Both the position numbers and the translations under genes were made by a program. This document shows positions 1 through 10,949 of a stretch of DNA of 64,000 nt, piece by piece. The stretch is from positions 523,681 through 587,680 of the forward strand of contig KN805384.1 of assembly GCA_000818945.1 (NCBI GenBank), read 5' to 3'. Origin of the DNA: Schizochytrium sp. CCTCC M209059. Taxonomy: Eukaryota; Sar; Bigyra; Thraustochytrida; Thraustochytriidae. Position 1 is the first letter of the stretch; every line of letters starts with the position of its first letter. The notes under the pieces were generated by a model. The model was not told where the DNA came from. It saw only the letters and a program-made list of their open reading frames with translations, and ran no database searches.

Positions 1-1821
1 CCTAGTTTGCTTCCTTGTGCCAGTCAGGTCAGTGGTGCTGCAGCAACCGCTGCCCGCTGCCAGGCGCTGCTGCAGGCTTTCTCCGTTTCTTTCTTACGTT
101 CTTCGCGCTTTCGCGTCCCCGCGTGGGGCCGGCTGGCAGATGCGCGTTGAGCCGGCCGGCGCGCACCGCAAAGCGTCGCTGCGGCGGCTTGAGCCGCGCC
201 TTGGCACGGGCGCGCCGCGGCGACCCGCTCCCGCCGCGCCGGTTCGCCGTCTGTTCTCCGGATCTTCCTGAGGGGTCCCCGCGCACACCCTCTGCGAGGA
301 CTCCTCAAAGTAGAGTCGCGGCACGCCCCCTTTCCGCGCACGTTCCTCGGCTCATGAACCGGAACTAATAGCGTCCGCCGGATGGAGAGGCGGGTAGGGA
401 AGGAGTCTGCGGGAAGAGTCCACGGGCAGGGTGGGGGGGCGCGTCGCGGTGGCCATGGTGGCTGGCATGTGTGGCCGAAAGCCGTCACCCGCACATTACC
501 GATGTGCTAGGAGCGGATAGAAGCGGGCTCGCGCGCGCGGCGGCTACGGCACGATAAAATACTATCTCTGGGGCCGGCAGCGGCCACCCGACCGGGCGAG
601 CAAGCAAGCCGCGGCCTGCGTAGCAAGCCGGCGGGGCCAGGCAGGACGGGGGCGCCGGCGGCCGCGCGCGCAAGAGGCCGCCGCCAGGCATCGTCCTGGA
701 CGGGGCCTGGAGTGCTGGTCCCCGTTCCTGGCCACTTCGGCGCGTCCAGTGTGGACGCTGTAGACCCCTATACCTCCACTGGCTTTCATCGCCGCGGGCG
801 GAGAGCTCAGCAGGCATGCCAGGCCCCACAGCTGGCTCGGGCTCGCGCGCAGCACCTTTGGCGTGAGTCGGCGGCCACCCCCCATTTCTGAGAGAATTCC
901 CCGAGGTGCGCGAGGGGGCGGTCTGCTTGCGCGCCCGCACGCGCGCCCCTCAAGTTTCCCCGTTCTGCCGGCGTGGGGGAGCAGCGCGCGAGTTTGCGCG
1001 GGCACGCGCCTTGCGGGAGCGAGGATATCCTTGTTCCTCGAGAATGAGACGGCGTTCGCCGCGGCTTCCGCGGAACGGCACCGCCGCAGAACGGTTCCTG
1101 TCGCTTCGGCCCGCAGGAGGGGCCCCTTCCGCGGCGCTTCTAGCGCGGCGCGAGTGCGGCACCGGCGGATAGGCGACTTGCGGCCCGCGCATAGTGCACT
1201 TGTCGCCGCGGTTTGCCGCACTTGCGGCCCCCTTCCCTTCCCTTCCCTTCCCTTCTCTTCTTTCTCCTCCCTCTCCCGCCGGCCGGCTCCCGGGTTGTCA
1301 CATCACCCGGAGGGAACGGAGCAGGAAAGCGCGGGCCGGAGGGCGAGGGCGAGGTCAACAAACTCGAATCACTCCAAGTAAATCCGCGACCCGCACCAGG
1401 CGCAGCAAGCCCGACGTGCAGCACGCGCAGCGAGGAGAGCAAGAACGCAGCAGCAGCAGCGGCGTGCGGGAGCGAGGTCCAGCAGTGCTGTGCTCGCGCC
1501 CAGGCAGAGGCAGAGGCAGAGAGAGCGGCGCCGTGCTGTGCCGAGGCCAGGACATTAGGAACGCCTGCGTGCGCGCGGCCTCCGACTCCGACACGCGCGA
1601 CGGCGGGTGGAAGCCCGGCGCGAAGGAAGGAAAGAAGGAAGCAAGGCACGGCGGAGCCGGCCGAGGTTGGCCGGGAGCGACACCGAGAAGCAAAACCGCA
1701 ACTCGAACCGCGCCCGCCCTACGTGACGACGCACAGCAGCGAAGCGAGCTAGCACCGCAAGACAAAGACACACTACACTCTCTCTCTCTCGAACACACAC
1801 ACACACAAACAAACTTATACA
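1..1821. other. GC-rich flank and 5' region of the gene at 1822; no gene recognised
   Basis: Several short overlapping frames exist on both strands, but none shows a recognisable domain or a consistent codon pattern, so I annotate no gene. Visible structure: a CCCTT pentamer tract at about 1230-1256, a CT tract followed by an AC tract at about 1782-1808 just before the ATG at 1822, and a 13-base motif GCGAGGATATCCT at 1019-1031 that recurs exactly upstream of the ATAD3 gene. The segment probably holds the promoter and 5' UTR of the 1822 gene. Confidence 0.5.
1019..1031. promoter_or_regulatory. GATATCC-type motif, candidate promoter element
   Basis: GCGAGGATATCCT here is an exact 13-base match to 59706-59718, in the promoter region of ATAD3. 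The core GGATATCC is palindromic. It lies about 790 bases before the ATG at 1822. A transcription-factor site is inferred only from recurrence in two upstream regions. Confidence 0.3.
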
Positions 1822-3180
1822 ATGGCTCAAGAGGAGTTCAACAAGGACTTTGCCGCACTCGGCCTCGATCGCGAAGATGCGGCGAGTGACGATGGCGCCA
1901 AGGCAGCCTCCGAGGTGGACCGCGCGCCCGTGTACAGGAGCGTCTCGTCCATGCTCACAGATGATCAATATGTGGACCCTGTCGTGTACAGGTCCCTCAA
2001 GGTGACGGAGTCGTGCCCGTCCGTTTTCGACCTCGCCGACTTTAAGAAGACCGCCACCGTCCACAAGGAGCAGGGCGCCTATTACACCTTCGACCTCGCG
2101 CAGAAGGCTCAGCACCAGCAGACCGCCGGTGTCAAGCGCCAGCGCCAGGTCCACCGCGTGCAGTCGCTCCGCAGACCCTTTGCCAAGTACGTGCCCGCGC
2201 CCGTCCACGCCCTCGCCGAGGTCGCCTCTGGCGATGCCCTCATCGAGGCAACCTTTGCCGCTCTTCGCAAGGCGCAAGTCGACGCCAGCGCATGGGACGA
2301 GTCCCTCTCGAGCATTTCCTGCAAGGTCGTCGTTGACTCGACCGCCTACCGCTTCGATGTGTACATTCTCGAGCTCGATGAGGCAGGCAAGGTCGAGACC
2401 AGCGCCGCATACATGATCGAAATCCAGCGTATCTCTTCGTGCGCATGCCCCGCCGCTTGGAGCGCCGTGGTGGACTCGATTATGTCCCCTCTTGCGGACA
2501 TTTGCTTTGGAGGCTACTTCACCGCACCTGTGCGGCGCCCGGCCTTTGGCCTCACCCGCCAGAGCTCTTCGGGTCACATCACCTCCCGCGAGGACATCTT
2601 CGCCGACCTTGGCTCTGCTGAGGACGACGAGATCGACCTCGAGTCCGTCGACGAGGAGTCGCTTGTTCGCGAGTACGTCAGTCTCGTCGGCATTGCCTGC
2701 AACACCGAGACGCCTTCGTGGTGCGCGCGCGTTGAGGTGGCCCAACTTCTCGCCCGTGTTTCGGCCGAGGAGCGTGCCGCCAAGGCCCTCATCAAGGCGG
2801 ACGCCGTGCCCAAGGTCATCCAGAGCCTTCAGGCTCAGGTCCTCTCGCGTACGCTTGGGGAGCTCGCGTGCGCTTTCTGCACGCTGCTCAGCAACCTGGC
2901 CGTGCACTTTGAGGCCCTCGAGACCCCCGTGAGCGTCGACCTCGCCGCACACACGACCATGCATGTGCTTCGCGCGGGCGACCTTACGAGTCATCTCGAT
3001 ATTGAGCTCCTCCGCGAGGCTGCTCGCGCCCTTTCCTTGTTCTCGCGCAACATCAAGAACAAACACCCCCTTCTCGACCAGGTTCGGGAGGTTGCCAACA
3101 CCTGTGCAATGCAGACGAACGATACTCGTCTTTCGTCGCATGTTACATCTATCCTCCGCAATACCACAATCGCGAACTAG
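1822..3180 (+). CDS. Conserved-looking protein with helical, ARM-like C-terminal half; function unknown
   Basis: A 452-residue protein with strong C/G third-position bias like that of ATAD3, suggesting good expression. The ATG at 1822 follows an A-rich stretch (ttatacaATGG) and is the first in frame. The N-terminal 60 residues are acidic and probably disordered. Residues about 150-230 look like alternating beta strands ending in a Cys-rich patch (SSCACP). Residues about 255-280 form an acidic linker. Residues about 285-450 are a run of amphipathic helices resembling armadillo/HEAT folds. There is no signal peptide or membrane segment. I do not recognise the family. A scaffold or adaptor role would fit an ARM-like fold but is inference. 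Confidence 0.85.
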   Translation: MAQEEFNKDFAALGLDREDAASDDGAKAASEVDRAPVYRSVSSMLTDDQYVDPVVYRSLKVTESCPSVFDLADFKKTATVHKEQGAYYTFDLAQKAQHQQTAGVKRQRQVHRVQSLRRPFAKYVPAPVHALAEVASGDALIEATFAALRKAQVDASAWDESLSSISCKVVVDSTAYRFDVYILELDEAGKVETSAAYMIEIQRISSCACPAAWSAVVDSIMSPLADICFGGYFTAPVRRPAFGLTRQSSSGHITSREDIFADLGSAEDDEIDLESVDEESLVREYVSLVGIACNTETPSWCARVEVAQLLARVSAEERAAKALIKADAVPKVIQSLQAQVLSRTLGELACAFCTLLSNLAVHFEALETPVSVDLAAHTTMHVLRAGDLTSHLDIELLREAARALSLFSRNIKNKHPLLDQVREVANTCAMQTNDTRLSSHVTSILRNTTIAN

Positions 3181-3945
3181 TTGCGAATGTTCATTATTGT
3201 CTGTCTACAATCAACTCCTCTGTAATTATTTGTCACACACTCACAACAAACACATTTTTACCTCACATCAATACATGGCCTTCCTTCTTTAGTTGAAACT
3301 CTGATGCCGTCTTGAGAGACAAAGAGAGAGAAGGGAGAAAACGTGCGTTTTCATCTCATGTGGGGAGGATGAATAGTAGCCTTATAGCCCGCCTCTTTTT
3401 GGGGTTTTCGTAGCTAGTTGTGCCCTTCTTTCGGTTAGGCACCACTACTTCTAGCTGACTTTTTTTTTTGGAGGACAGAGGATGGGCTTCGTTTCGCTGT
3501 CAAGTTCTTTTCCAAAGTTGAAGGAATGGCAGAATTTGCAACCGGGCAAAACACTTCTCGTGTCGCTTCCACTCATGGTTGATAAATCTTTTCCAGTTGC
3601 ATTTGATGAGATTTGGGGCAAACACTTTCACAGATGAGTCATCTTTCCCGGCTCGATCTACAGGCGGTGTAACACAAAAAAAAAAACAAAAAAAAAACTC
3701 CAACTGAGACATGGATGTCGCAGATACGCCTAGACCCGGGCAATCAGGCTTTCTAGAGACGCAAACGCGCCCCCTTCAAGGCTGCTTCTTTGTTTATTTT
3801 GATGGTATAAACGGGATCTACAGATGTGGACGGACAGTGTGTGTTATTTTAGCCATTTTTGTATGTTGTTCTACTATAGTTCTGGACCTTTTTCACGGCC
3901 GGTCCGAGCGCCAGCGCGTGAAGAGGCCAATCTGCAAGCCGGTGC
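3181..3945. other. Convergent 3' spacer; no gene seen
   Basis: Lies between the 3' ends of the 1822 gene (+) and the small gene ending at 3946 (-). It is AT-richer than the coding DNA and has a T9 run near 3461 and A-rich runs at about 3675-3697, as expected of 3' UTRs. Frames inside it are short and lack coding character. Confidence 0.5.
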
Positions 3946-4287
3946 TCATGCCCGGGCGTCAATGGCGTCCTGTGCGGCGTCCTGCTTGGCGCGCTCCTGC
4001 CGATCGTACAAGTCAAGCATGGACTGAAGCGAGTTAGCGCGCGAGGTGGGCGTCGCCATGTACTTGGTTCCCTTGCCGTCCTGACCCTCGCATGCGAGCT
4101 TCTCGGACGTAAGGATAAACGTGCGGTCCGGCTGCTGCCACCAGTTGGCCATGCGCAGTGGCCTCGAGGTGTGCTCGCGGAACGCATGGGCGCCAGCGGC
4201 AAGGTCCTTGAGCTCCTTGCGGGCGTGCGAGCGGACGGACACTGGGTCCTCCATCATGTTGTGGATCATGTCCGTAATGAAGCTCAT
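3946..4287 (-). CDS. Small protein of unknown function (113 residues)
   Basis: The frame extends upstream to 4320 only through a TTG codon. The first ATG is at 4287, giving 113 residues that begin MSFITDMIHNMMEDP. The protein is hydrophilic and helical, with a basic N-terminal third (RSHARKELKDL), a central Trp-Trp patch (ANWWQQPDR) and an Ala/Asp/Gln-rich helical tail. There is no membrane segment or recognised domain. Codon use matches neighbouring real genes. It is convergent with the 1822 gene and divergent from the EF-hand gene at 4978. A small conserved accessory subunit is possible, but nothing in the sequence decides this. Confidence 0.7.
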   Translation of the reverse strand: MSFITDMIHNMMEDPVSVRSHARKELKDLAAGAHAFREHTSRPLRMANWWQQPDRTFILTSEKLACEGQDGKGTKYMATPTSRANSLQSMLDLYDRQERAKQDAAQDAIDARA

Positions 4288-4356
4288 TGTGTAGCTCTTC
4301 CTGGGTCTGTGTAGCAACAACGAGATCGAGGCAGCATGATCATAAATCAGTCAAAT

Positions 4357-4376
4357 CAGTCAGTCAGTCAGTCAGT
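4357..4376. repeat. CAGT tetranucleotide tract
   Basis: Five tandem CAGT units upstream of the small minus-strand gene. Confidence 0.8.
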
Positions 4377-4607
4377 TCGTCGATCAGTTCAAGCAAATCA
4401 GGGCTTCGCTACCGCCAGCATCGCCGTCGCTGCGACCACCGCCCCTCTGCCGTGCAGCCCCACGCAGCCGCAGCACTGCGCGCACAAAAGAGTGCAGCTC
4501 TAGCTCGCTCCCCTCGGGCGCCGCTGCCATGCCCGCGTCATCATCGCCCCTTCCCAGACCGCGCCGCCACGGCAGCCGCCGCAAGGCCTGCACGCCGAGC
4601 CTAGACC

Positions 4608-4608
<1 letters not shown>

Positions 4609-4645
<37 letters not shown>
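4609..4645. repeat. GCC trinucleotide tract
   Basis: About twelve tandem GCC units in the divergent intergenic region. They are not inside a supported coding region. Confidence 0.85.
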
Positions 4646-4650
<5 letters not shown>

Positions 4651-4819
4651 GCTGCATCGTAGACGTCGTGGTACACGTCCACGCCGCTCTCGCGCTGCTG
4701 GGTGCGGATAGCACGGGCGCGCGGTATTTCAGAGTATTTCTTCCTTCCCCCGGGTTGGTTGGGACGAAGAAGAGGACTCGGAGGGAAGGGACTTGACCGT
4801 TCACGGCGGAGCAGACTCG

Positions 4820-4857
4820 GAGCTTGCTTGCTTGCTTGCTTGCTCGCTCGCTCGCTG
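4820..4857. repeat. CTTG/CTCG tetranucleotide tract
   Basis: Tandem CTTG units passing into CTCG units about 120 bases before the ATG at 4978, probably in the 5' UTR or core promoter. Confidence 0.8.
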
Positions 4858-4977
4858 GGTTTGCTTTCCGAGAGACGTGCGCAGCGATGAGCAAGTGAGC
4901 TGTGCCTCGATCAGGGAAAGCTACGCTAGACTACGCTACACTAGGCTGCGCACGAGCGGTTGCGAAGAAAAAAGGCC

Positions 4978-7900
4978 ATGGGCAAGGTCTACTCGCAGGA
5001 ACTACGAGACCAAGATGCAGAACTCAAGACGCACGGAGCTGTGAGCGCCGCGACAAGATTGAAGGCGACGAGCGCCTGGGTTCCAGACTTTTCAAGCTAC
5101 GATTTTGGAGAGGAATTTGTGCGATGGGAAGGCATTGAGTTCAAGGACGTGCAGCGCGCACACAGCCTTTGGCGCAAACTTGGTGCCAACCTCACCTTCT
5201 CGCGCAACGGGTACCTCTTTTTCGTTAACCAAACAGGGCTCAGTAAAAGACAAAGCAAAGACATCGTCGCTCTCGCCGCCACCCATGGAGGAGATGCCGA
5301 TAGTACCGCAGGTCCTCCGGTACTCTCATCTTCTGACGTTAACAAGCTTGAAGTTCTACGCCAATTCGACAGCTTTCTCGCCAAGGCCAAAGACTACGGC
5401 TTGGCCCAACAGCGAAGAAAAATTGAACGACAAACCAACGCGCCCGTCACCCCTCCTCGCATCTCTGCCGTTGACCTGCTCAGCGGACTCGCTCTTGTCA
5501 GTAAAGCGACGCCAACGCAAAAGGCGGGCTTCATCTTTGGTCTTTTCGATTTTCATCGACGCAAAAAGCTCGATCGCGACGAGATTCTCGCGCTCGTTGC
5601 AGCTTCCATGCGAGGCTACTGCTCCATCAAAAACGCGCCTCTTCCACCGCCCGAGGGCCTATCCTGGCTCGTCGATGAAACACTGTTTCAAGCCCAGCGA
5701 CTCGACAAGACGCGTGACACCATTGCCCTCAGCTCCTTTGTCACGTTTTGCAAGCGCAGCCCCAGCGTAGATATTATTCTCAATACAGCAGATGCGGTCG
5801 CGACCGGTTCTGGCTCCGCCTTTGCGGAGCGTCGTCTCGCGCTTCAGAAAAAGCTTCTCACACGCCTCGCGCGCATCGAAGCATCTCTCGAGGCTCTCGG
5901 CGAGGCCCCGTTCCCACCCGATGAAATACGTGATCTCATCACCAACACTGCGCAAACTCGCAGTCTCAAAGAACATCAGGCTTTTCTTCAGCAGTGCGTC
6001 AGTGAAAGCAAGCCCGAGACAGATGACCTGATCGCTGCCAGTGACAACCAAGCTGGCACGCTTCCCTCGCGCCGCGGTGCACTAGTCCATGCTTGCCTCG
6101 TCCACTCTTGGTTTCCCGAGCTCAAGCCTCAAACGCAGATTCGCGCGGCACTTGACCCTGCCTTTGCCGGACTCTCCATCGAGCAATACTCAAACATGTC
6201 CGAGGCAGACCGCCTCGAATGGAGCGAGTCCACGTCAACGCTCGCCTTTCTTATCGACAAGCTTGAAGCTTTATGGCCGCTCGATCGCCTCTACTTGCCA
6301 AAGTGCACCTCGCAGTGGCTTTTCTCGCTCGCTGCCTTCTCAGGGGCTTTGCTCGACGTTACCAATGAACCCCAAGCGCCGAACTCTGAAGAATCTCAGC
6401 GACCTCATAGTGATCAGATCGAAAGTGCGATCAACCAGATTCAAGAATCTCTTGACGGGCCAGCTGAGGCTAAAGTCGACATTCAACTTGCAGCAAAGCC
6501 TGACGAAACTTCTGCAGCAAAAGTCGACTTTGCCGCAGCTACAACCAACGAGACTGGAGCAGAATCCACGAACGCATCGTCCGATAACCTGAACGCAAAG
6601 CCTGCATCGGGCGACCAAAACTTTGACCCCGACGAGGCCTTGAGCGCCCCGGACAAAAAGCACGCGCATACCGAGGAAAACGTAGGCTTCGTTGAGAACG
6701 CTGACGAGCAGGCCGAAACATCCCGAGCTCTTCGAGACGTCCCTTTCTCGGCTCTTGGGCAGTGGATTCGCACGTGGCCACTTGCAGAAGAAGTTCTTGC
6801 TCGTACCTCTACCGGCAAGTATTGGGCGTGGTCTCGGGTTTTGTCTCCACTTGCCCGAGCTCTCTGTCGTGCCGTCGTGTTCGGTCTCTCAAGTCCATTT
6901 GACAGAGTTATGACGCAACTTGCATCACATCTTTGGATCGGAGATCGATACGATCAAAAGGCAGACACCACGCTCGCCATGGCTGTCAATCTAGATCCAG
7001 ACGACACCTTTGCAGTGGAAGCTACCCTAGAGTATCGCGAACGTGGAGAATCTGCCCGCCGCATGGAAGAGAGCGCAGAAGCACCTGAACTGGACGACGA
7101 GGACGCCACGGAAGCTGCACTCGATCAACTCGACTATGAGCTTTCCCTCGTAGAAGATAGCCCGGTCCTCGAGCGAGGCAAAACCTTTTACGAGCGAGCT
7201 TTCCATGACGCCCCAATGGACTCGCGGGGAAGCCTTGTCAAGGCCAATCTTCCAGCGACGGATGGGGTGACTGGCTACCTCATGGTTGATATGGCCGTGC
7301 ATGTGTCTGCCACTCCAGAGGAGCTTACCTTGGCAGCCTTCAAGCTTCGCGTGTTCTTGACACACGAGTATTTTGTGCACTCAGCGGCGGTGATCGGCGC
7401 CCATGTGATCGAGGTTGCAGAGTTCAAGGGCAGTGCGAAGAAACTCCGTCTTGTCCTTTTCTTCAAGACGCCGCTCATGACACAAATTGTCAGCAAGCTT
7501 ACTGGATGGTTTGGAAAAGCGGAGTCACTCGCTCTGCAAATCTCAATGGGAGCCGATGTCGAGCAAGCTCTTGAAAGTTCATGGAACGGTGAGCTCGAGG
7601 CTCTTTGGGAGATGCCCCAAGAAGACGGCACATTTGCAAGTATTAATCAAGCAGATGAGGCACGTGCAGACAGCATGCGTTCGCAGCGCAAACGAGCATT
7701 CGATCCAGCCTGGGCGCGTCACCTTGGTCTCCAGATGCCCTCACTGGCCCAGTCTGCCCCTGCAAAGCTGCCAGCTGACTCCCGAGCAGCACAGAGCTCG
7801 ACTTCAAACCAAGAGGATCGAGACCTTGAGCTCAAACTTGCCCAGGCGATGAGCGAACGCGAAATGCATCGACGTGCTCGGCTTCGAGTTGCAGAAAAGA

Positions 7901-8991
7901 AATTGACCACCTTTGGTCACGAATGCGTCGCCATCCTTTTCGCGACATTTGATACCGATCGTGACGGCGCGCTTAGCCTCGACGAGATGAATGCAATGCA
8001 ACGTGCGCTCGACGGTGCGCAGTTTGCTTCAACGCAAGAATATGTTTCGGCATTGCAAGAGGACGGGGCTGTGGTGGATCACCAGGGATTCCTCACGCTC
8101 GATGGGCTCGCGCAGCTCTATATTCGGACCGCGCCCGAGTGCCTCGCAAAAGACCTCGGAATGCTCGGCATCAAGAGCTGCTCTCTTGCTCGAGTTCCCG
8201 TGCAGGCAAGTTTACGTGTGGTTGGTCCGATGCTTGGTCGTATCTGCGCGCAAACGAGCTCGCAAACCAATGATGCTGCCTCTTCAGCAAAGGAATCTTC
8301 CTGCGATCGTCTTGGCCATCTGCAATGTCTCTTTGCACACGGATTTAGACTTTTTCAGGAGGGAAAGGAGCTTTGGCGGCAGCACAGCGAAGCTGCGCGC
8401 CTTGAGGTGGCCTATCCTGACTGGGTCGGAGCGCTCCGTTATCTGACCGAGTCGGCACAACTCTGCCTCCCACAATCCGCATTTTCCTACCTGCGCGATT
8501 TGGTATTCCGTGCCGGATTCGCTCGAAATCTGGCGTTTGACACCTTGGCCTTTTCGCGCGGTCTCCTCTTTGCGCTTTCGAGGGCCCAAGTCGGTTGTCT
8601 GGACGATGAGGTTGAGGACGCGACTGAGCAAGAGGGAAAGACCGACGTGGACGCGGCACGCGAAGGCCAGCTCGACAACCTTGGCGAAAGCGAGGGCTTC
8701 GATGCGGACGGAGACAAATCTTCTGAGAACGATCGTGTGCCAGCTGATGTCTTGGAGCGTCATTTCTTAAAAAGCTGTTATCACTCTTGCAACGCATTCC
8801 AATTTGTGATTGCTGGCGTTGCGAGGGGCGAACTTCGTTTCCAGGACGATCGTGCTCTCGTTCTCTCTGGAACCGGAATGGACATTGTTGACTGGTTCGT
8901 TGGGCCTACCAAGCTCGATGCTTTGGCAACGGCCATTCATGTCGACAGAAAAGCAAATGGTGACACGAGTGACACCAGTATACCCCCTTGA
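4978..8991 (+). CDS. Large EF-hand protein, possible N-myristoylation signal
   Basis: 1337 residues from the ATG at 4978. The frame opens six codons earlier, but only at a TTG. The chosen start has a good context (ggccATGg) and gives MGKVYSQ, with Gly2 and Ser6 matching an N-myristoylation signal. One EF-hand-like loop is at about residues 191-202 (DFHRRKKLDRDE, degenerate). A canonical calcium loop is at about 992-1003 (DTDRDGALSLDE, with acidic residues at positions 1, 3, 5 and 12). Residues about 470-590 are a low-complexity acidic linker. Residues about 740-880 look like a folded alpha/beta domain that I cannot name. The first EF segment resembles the modules of the five-repeat protein at 43339. 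The likely role is a calcium-responsive, membrane-associated scaffold; this is inference. It is convergent with the Zn2Cys6 gene. Confidence 0.85.
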   Translation: MGKVYSQELRDQDAELKTHGAVSAATRLKATSAWVPDFSSYDFGEEFVRWEGIEFKDVQRAHSLWRKLGANLTFSRNGYLFFVNQTGLSKRQSKDIVALAATHGGDADSTAGPPVLSSSDVNKLEVLRQFDSFLAKAKDYGLAQQRRKIERQTNAPVTPPRISAVDLLSGLALVSKATPTQKAGFIFGLFDFHRRKKLDRDEILALVAASMRGYCSIKNAPLPPPEGLSWLVDETLFQAQRLDKTRDTIALSSFVTFCKRSPSVDIILNTADAVATGSGSAFAERRLALQKKLLTRLARIEASLEALGEAPFPPDEIRDLITNTAQTRSLKEHQAFLQQCVSESKPETDDLIAASDNQAGTLPSRRGALVHACLVHSWFPELKPQTQIRAALDPAFAGLSIEQYSNMSEADRLEWSESTSTLAFLIDKLEALWPLDRLYLPKCTSQWLFSLAAFSGALLDVTNEPQAPNSEESQRPHSDQIESAINQIQESLDGPAEAKVDIQLAAKPDETSAAKVDFAAATTNETGAESTNASSDNLNAKPASGDQNFDPDEALSAPDKKHAHTEENVGFVENADEQAETSRALRDVPFSALGQWIRTWPLAEEVLARTSTGKYWAWSRVLSPLARALCRAVVFGLSSPFDRVMTQLASHLWIGDRYDQKADTTLAMAVNLDPDDTFAVEATLEYRERGESARRMEESAEAPELDDEDATEAALDQLDYELSLVEDSPVLERGKTFYERAFHDAPMDSRGSLVKANLPATDGVTGYLMVDMAVHVSATPEELTLAAFKLRVFLTHEYFVHSAAVIGAHVIEVAEFKGSAKKLRLVLFFKTPLMTQIVSKLTGWFGKAESLALQISMGADVEQALESSWNGELEALWEMPQEDGTFASINQADEARADSMRSQRKRAFDPAWARHLGLQMPSLAQSAPAKLPADSRAAQSSTSNQEDRDLELKLAQAMSEREMHRRARLRVAEKKLTTFGHECVAILFATFDTDRDGALSLDEMNAMQRALDGAQFASTQEYVSALQEDGAVVDHQGFLTLDGLAQLYIRTAPECLAKDLGMLGIKSCSLARVPVQASLRVVGPMLGRICAQTSSQTNDAASSAKESSCDRLGHLQCLFAHGFRLFQEGKELWRQHSEAARLEVAYPDWVGALRYLTESAQLCLPQSAFSYLRDLVFRAGFARNLAFDTLAFSRGLLFALSRAQVGCLDDEVEDATEQEGKTDVDAAREGQLDNLGESEGFDADGDKSSENDRVPADVLERHFLKSCYHSCNAFQFVIAGVARGELRFQDDRALVLSGTGMDIVDWFVGPTKLDALATAIHVDRKANGDTSDTSIPP

Positions 8992-9254
8992 AGCGTGAGA
9001 GTGCCAGAAAGAGATTGAACTTTGCTCGGTTAGAGACAGTAGTATAAAAAGGAAGAATGTGTTGAATAAAGTCCGTCATTAAGAAGGAGTTGCTCGTGTT
9101 GCAAAGAAGCTTACGAGCAGGGAGAAAGATAAGAAAGTGTCATCCTGTCCTGATGTAATGTCGTCAAAAATGTGCATTTTATAGTCACGCTCAGTCCATG
9201 ATTGTTACAACAACAATAACCGATCGCCAGCATAGACGCGATGCGTAGGGAAAG

Positions 9255-10888
9255 CTACACCGAATCATGATTCGGATGAACGCCTGCATTTGACTGTGAC
9301 GAAGACGAAGTCCCGGCAGTGCTTGAGGAGACAGCACCTTTGTTTTTGTTGGCGGCCCTACCTGCTCTTGAAACGACAGAGGAACCAATGCCACCGGGAG
9401 GGGCAGCTGGACTCACACGGTCGTCATTAGTGTGATGCGTCGAACCCAAGGCCGCTGCCGAAGGAGGAGGCGGTGGTGCCGTTGAGGGGACTTCGGAGAC
9501 GTCAGGGCCACCAGCACCGGAAGAGGCATTTGCGGGAAAGGCGATATCGTCGTTGAACTGACCAAAAGTACCGAGAAACTGTTCAGCGTCAAAGTCAATG
9601 AGGTGATCAGGCCAAAAGCGACCGTCATCGTGCGCGTCTTGCGCATGAGGGTCCGTGTGCATCGAATTGCCATCACCGATATGATGGAGAGGGTCTCTGC
9701 GAGGGCGAGCAGCCTGCGGATGATGCTCGTACTCGTGTTCATGAATTGCCGGCGGCAAAGGAGGCTGTGTGTGACCGCGAGCTCCAATCTGGTGACGTAT
9801 GTGCGAGTGAGCGTGCGGGTCGACTGCAGGTGGATCGAGCCCGCGATGCACAGGCTCAGATTTCAATAATCGAAAGTTGCGGAATTGTACATTGTGCAAA
9901 TAGCGGAGTGGGGCAACAATGCCCACGTCGTGCTGCACAGCGTCGACGAGCCAGCGACGCCCAAACCGATCGCGAATGAGAACATCTCCAAGGTTAAACT
10001 GAGCGTGCCACATTTCCTCACGGCCTTGTGCGTCAATGACCATTTGCGTAACCATGGTAGAGCGCATGCAGCTGGTTGTGAAACGGATTCGATCGTGGAC
10101 GCGCTCGACGAGGTCTGGGTAAAGCTTGTAGTTCCCCTCGTTGGACAGCGGCGTGGCAGCCTCGAGTTCGGACATAAAAAACTTGCTAAAGGCGGCGCCG
10201 AGCGCTGGCAAGCGCCGGCCCTCGCGCACCTCGACGCGGTAGCAAACGGGGCCAAAGTCTCCCGGATGATCACCGGCGCGCACGTCGACGGAAGAGAGCC
10301 CCGTTGCAGACTGAAAGACCGCCCTTGCGTTGGGAGAGAACTCACGGTGTGGGTCTCTTTTGGGTGATTCAAAGTTCATTTTACGAAAGCCTTGCATAAT
10401 GGCGAGCGTGGTGGCGGCATGTAACACGCTGACCGAGTGATCGGCGCGCGCCATGGCGATTTGCGTGCGAATGAACCAGTAGAGAGGTCTTGGATGGCCC
10501 TTGTCGTAGCCTAGCTCGCGGCTAATGGCGAGGAGCGCTGCGGCGGCTTGATACTGTTCGGCGCTGTTCGCCCTCGGCTGGAAGGCATGGCAGCATGTCC
10601 ATGCCTCGAGGTTGCGAAGCTCGGCGATGCTGTGCTTGCTCGCGCCGAGCTGTAATTCGAGATCTCTGCTGTTTCCAGGACCTCCGTCATCTGACCTGCG
10701 CATTTTGAGGCGTTCCGAGTGCTCGGCAAGCGGCCTGCCGCGCTTGCCCGGTACGCGTGGCACGCAGAGAAGGCCGAGGCGAACGCAGCGTGCGCAGGCC
10801 TCGCCTCCTGGTGGTGCGCGGCATTTCACGTGTGACCTAAAGCAAGCTGCGCAAGCTGCGCCTGGCGCGGGGCTGGACCCAGACCCTG

Positions 10889-10949
<61 letters not shown>

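Larger units (their letters stand above)
4288..4977. other. Divergent promoter region with several simple repeats
   Basis: Separates two divergent starts (4287 on the minus strand, 4978 on the plus strand). It holds CAGT tetramers (4357-4376), a GCC triplet tract (about 4609-4645) and CTTG/CTCG tetramers (about 4820-4857). Short frames across the GCC tract (poly-Ala or poly-Arg) are artefacts of the repeat. It probably contains the promoters and 5' UTRs of both flanking genes. Confidence 0.5.

Noticed and set aside
1555..3141. 528-codon minus-strand frame antisense to the 1822 gene
   Set aside because: Same codon-bias shadow effect; the plus-strand frame has a good ATG and structure.
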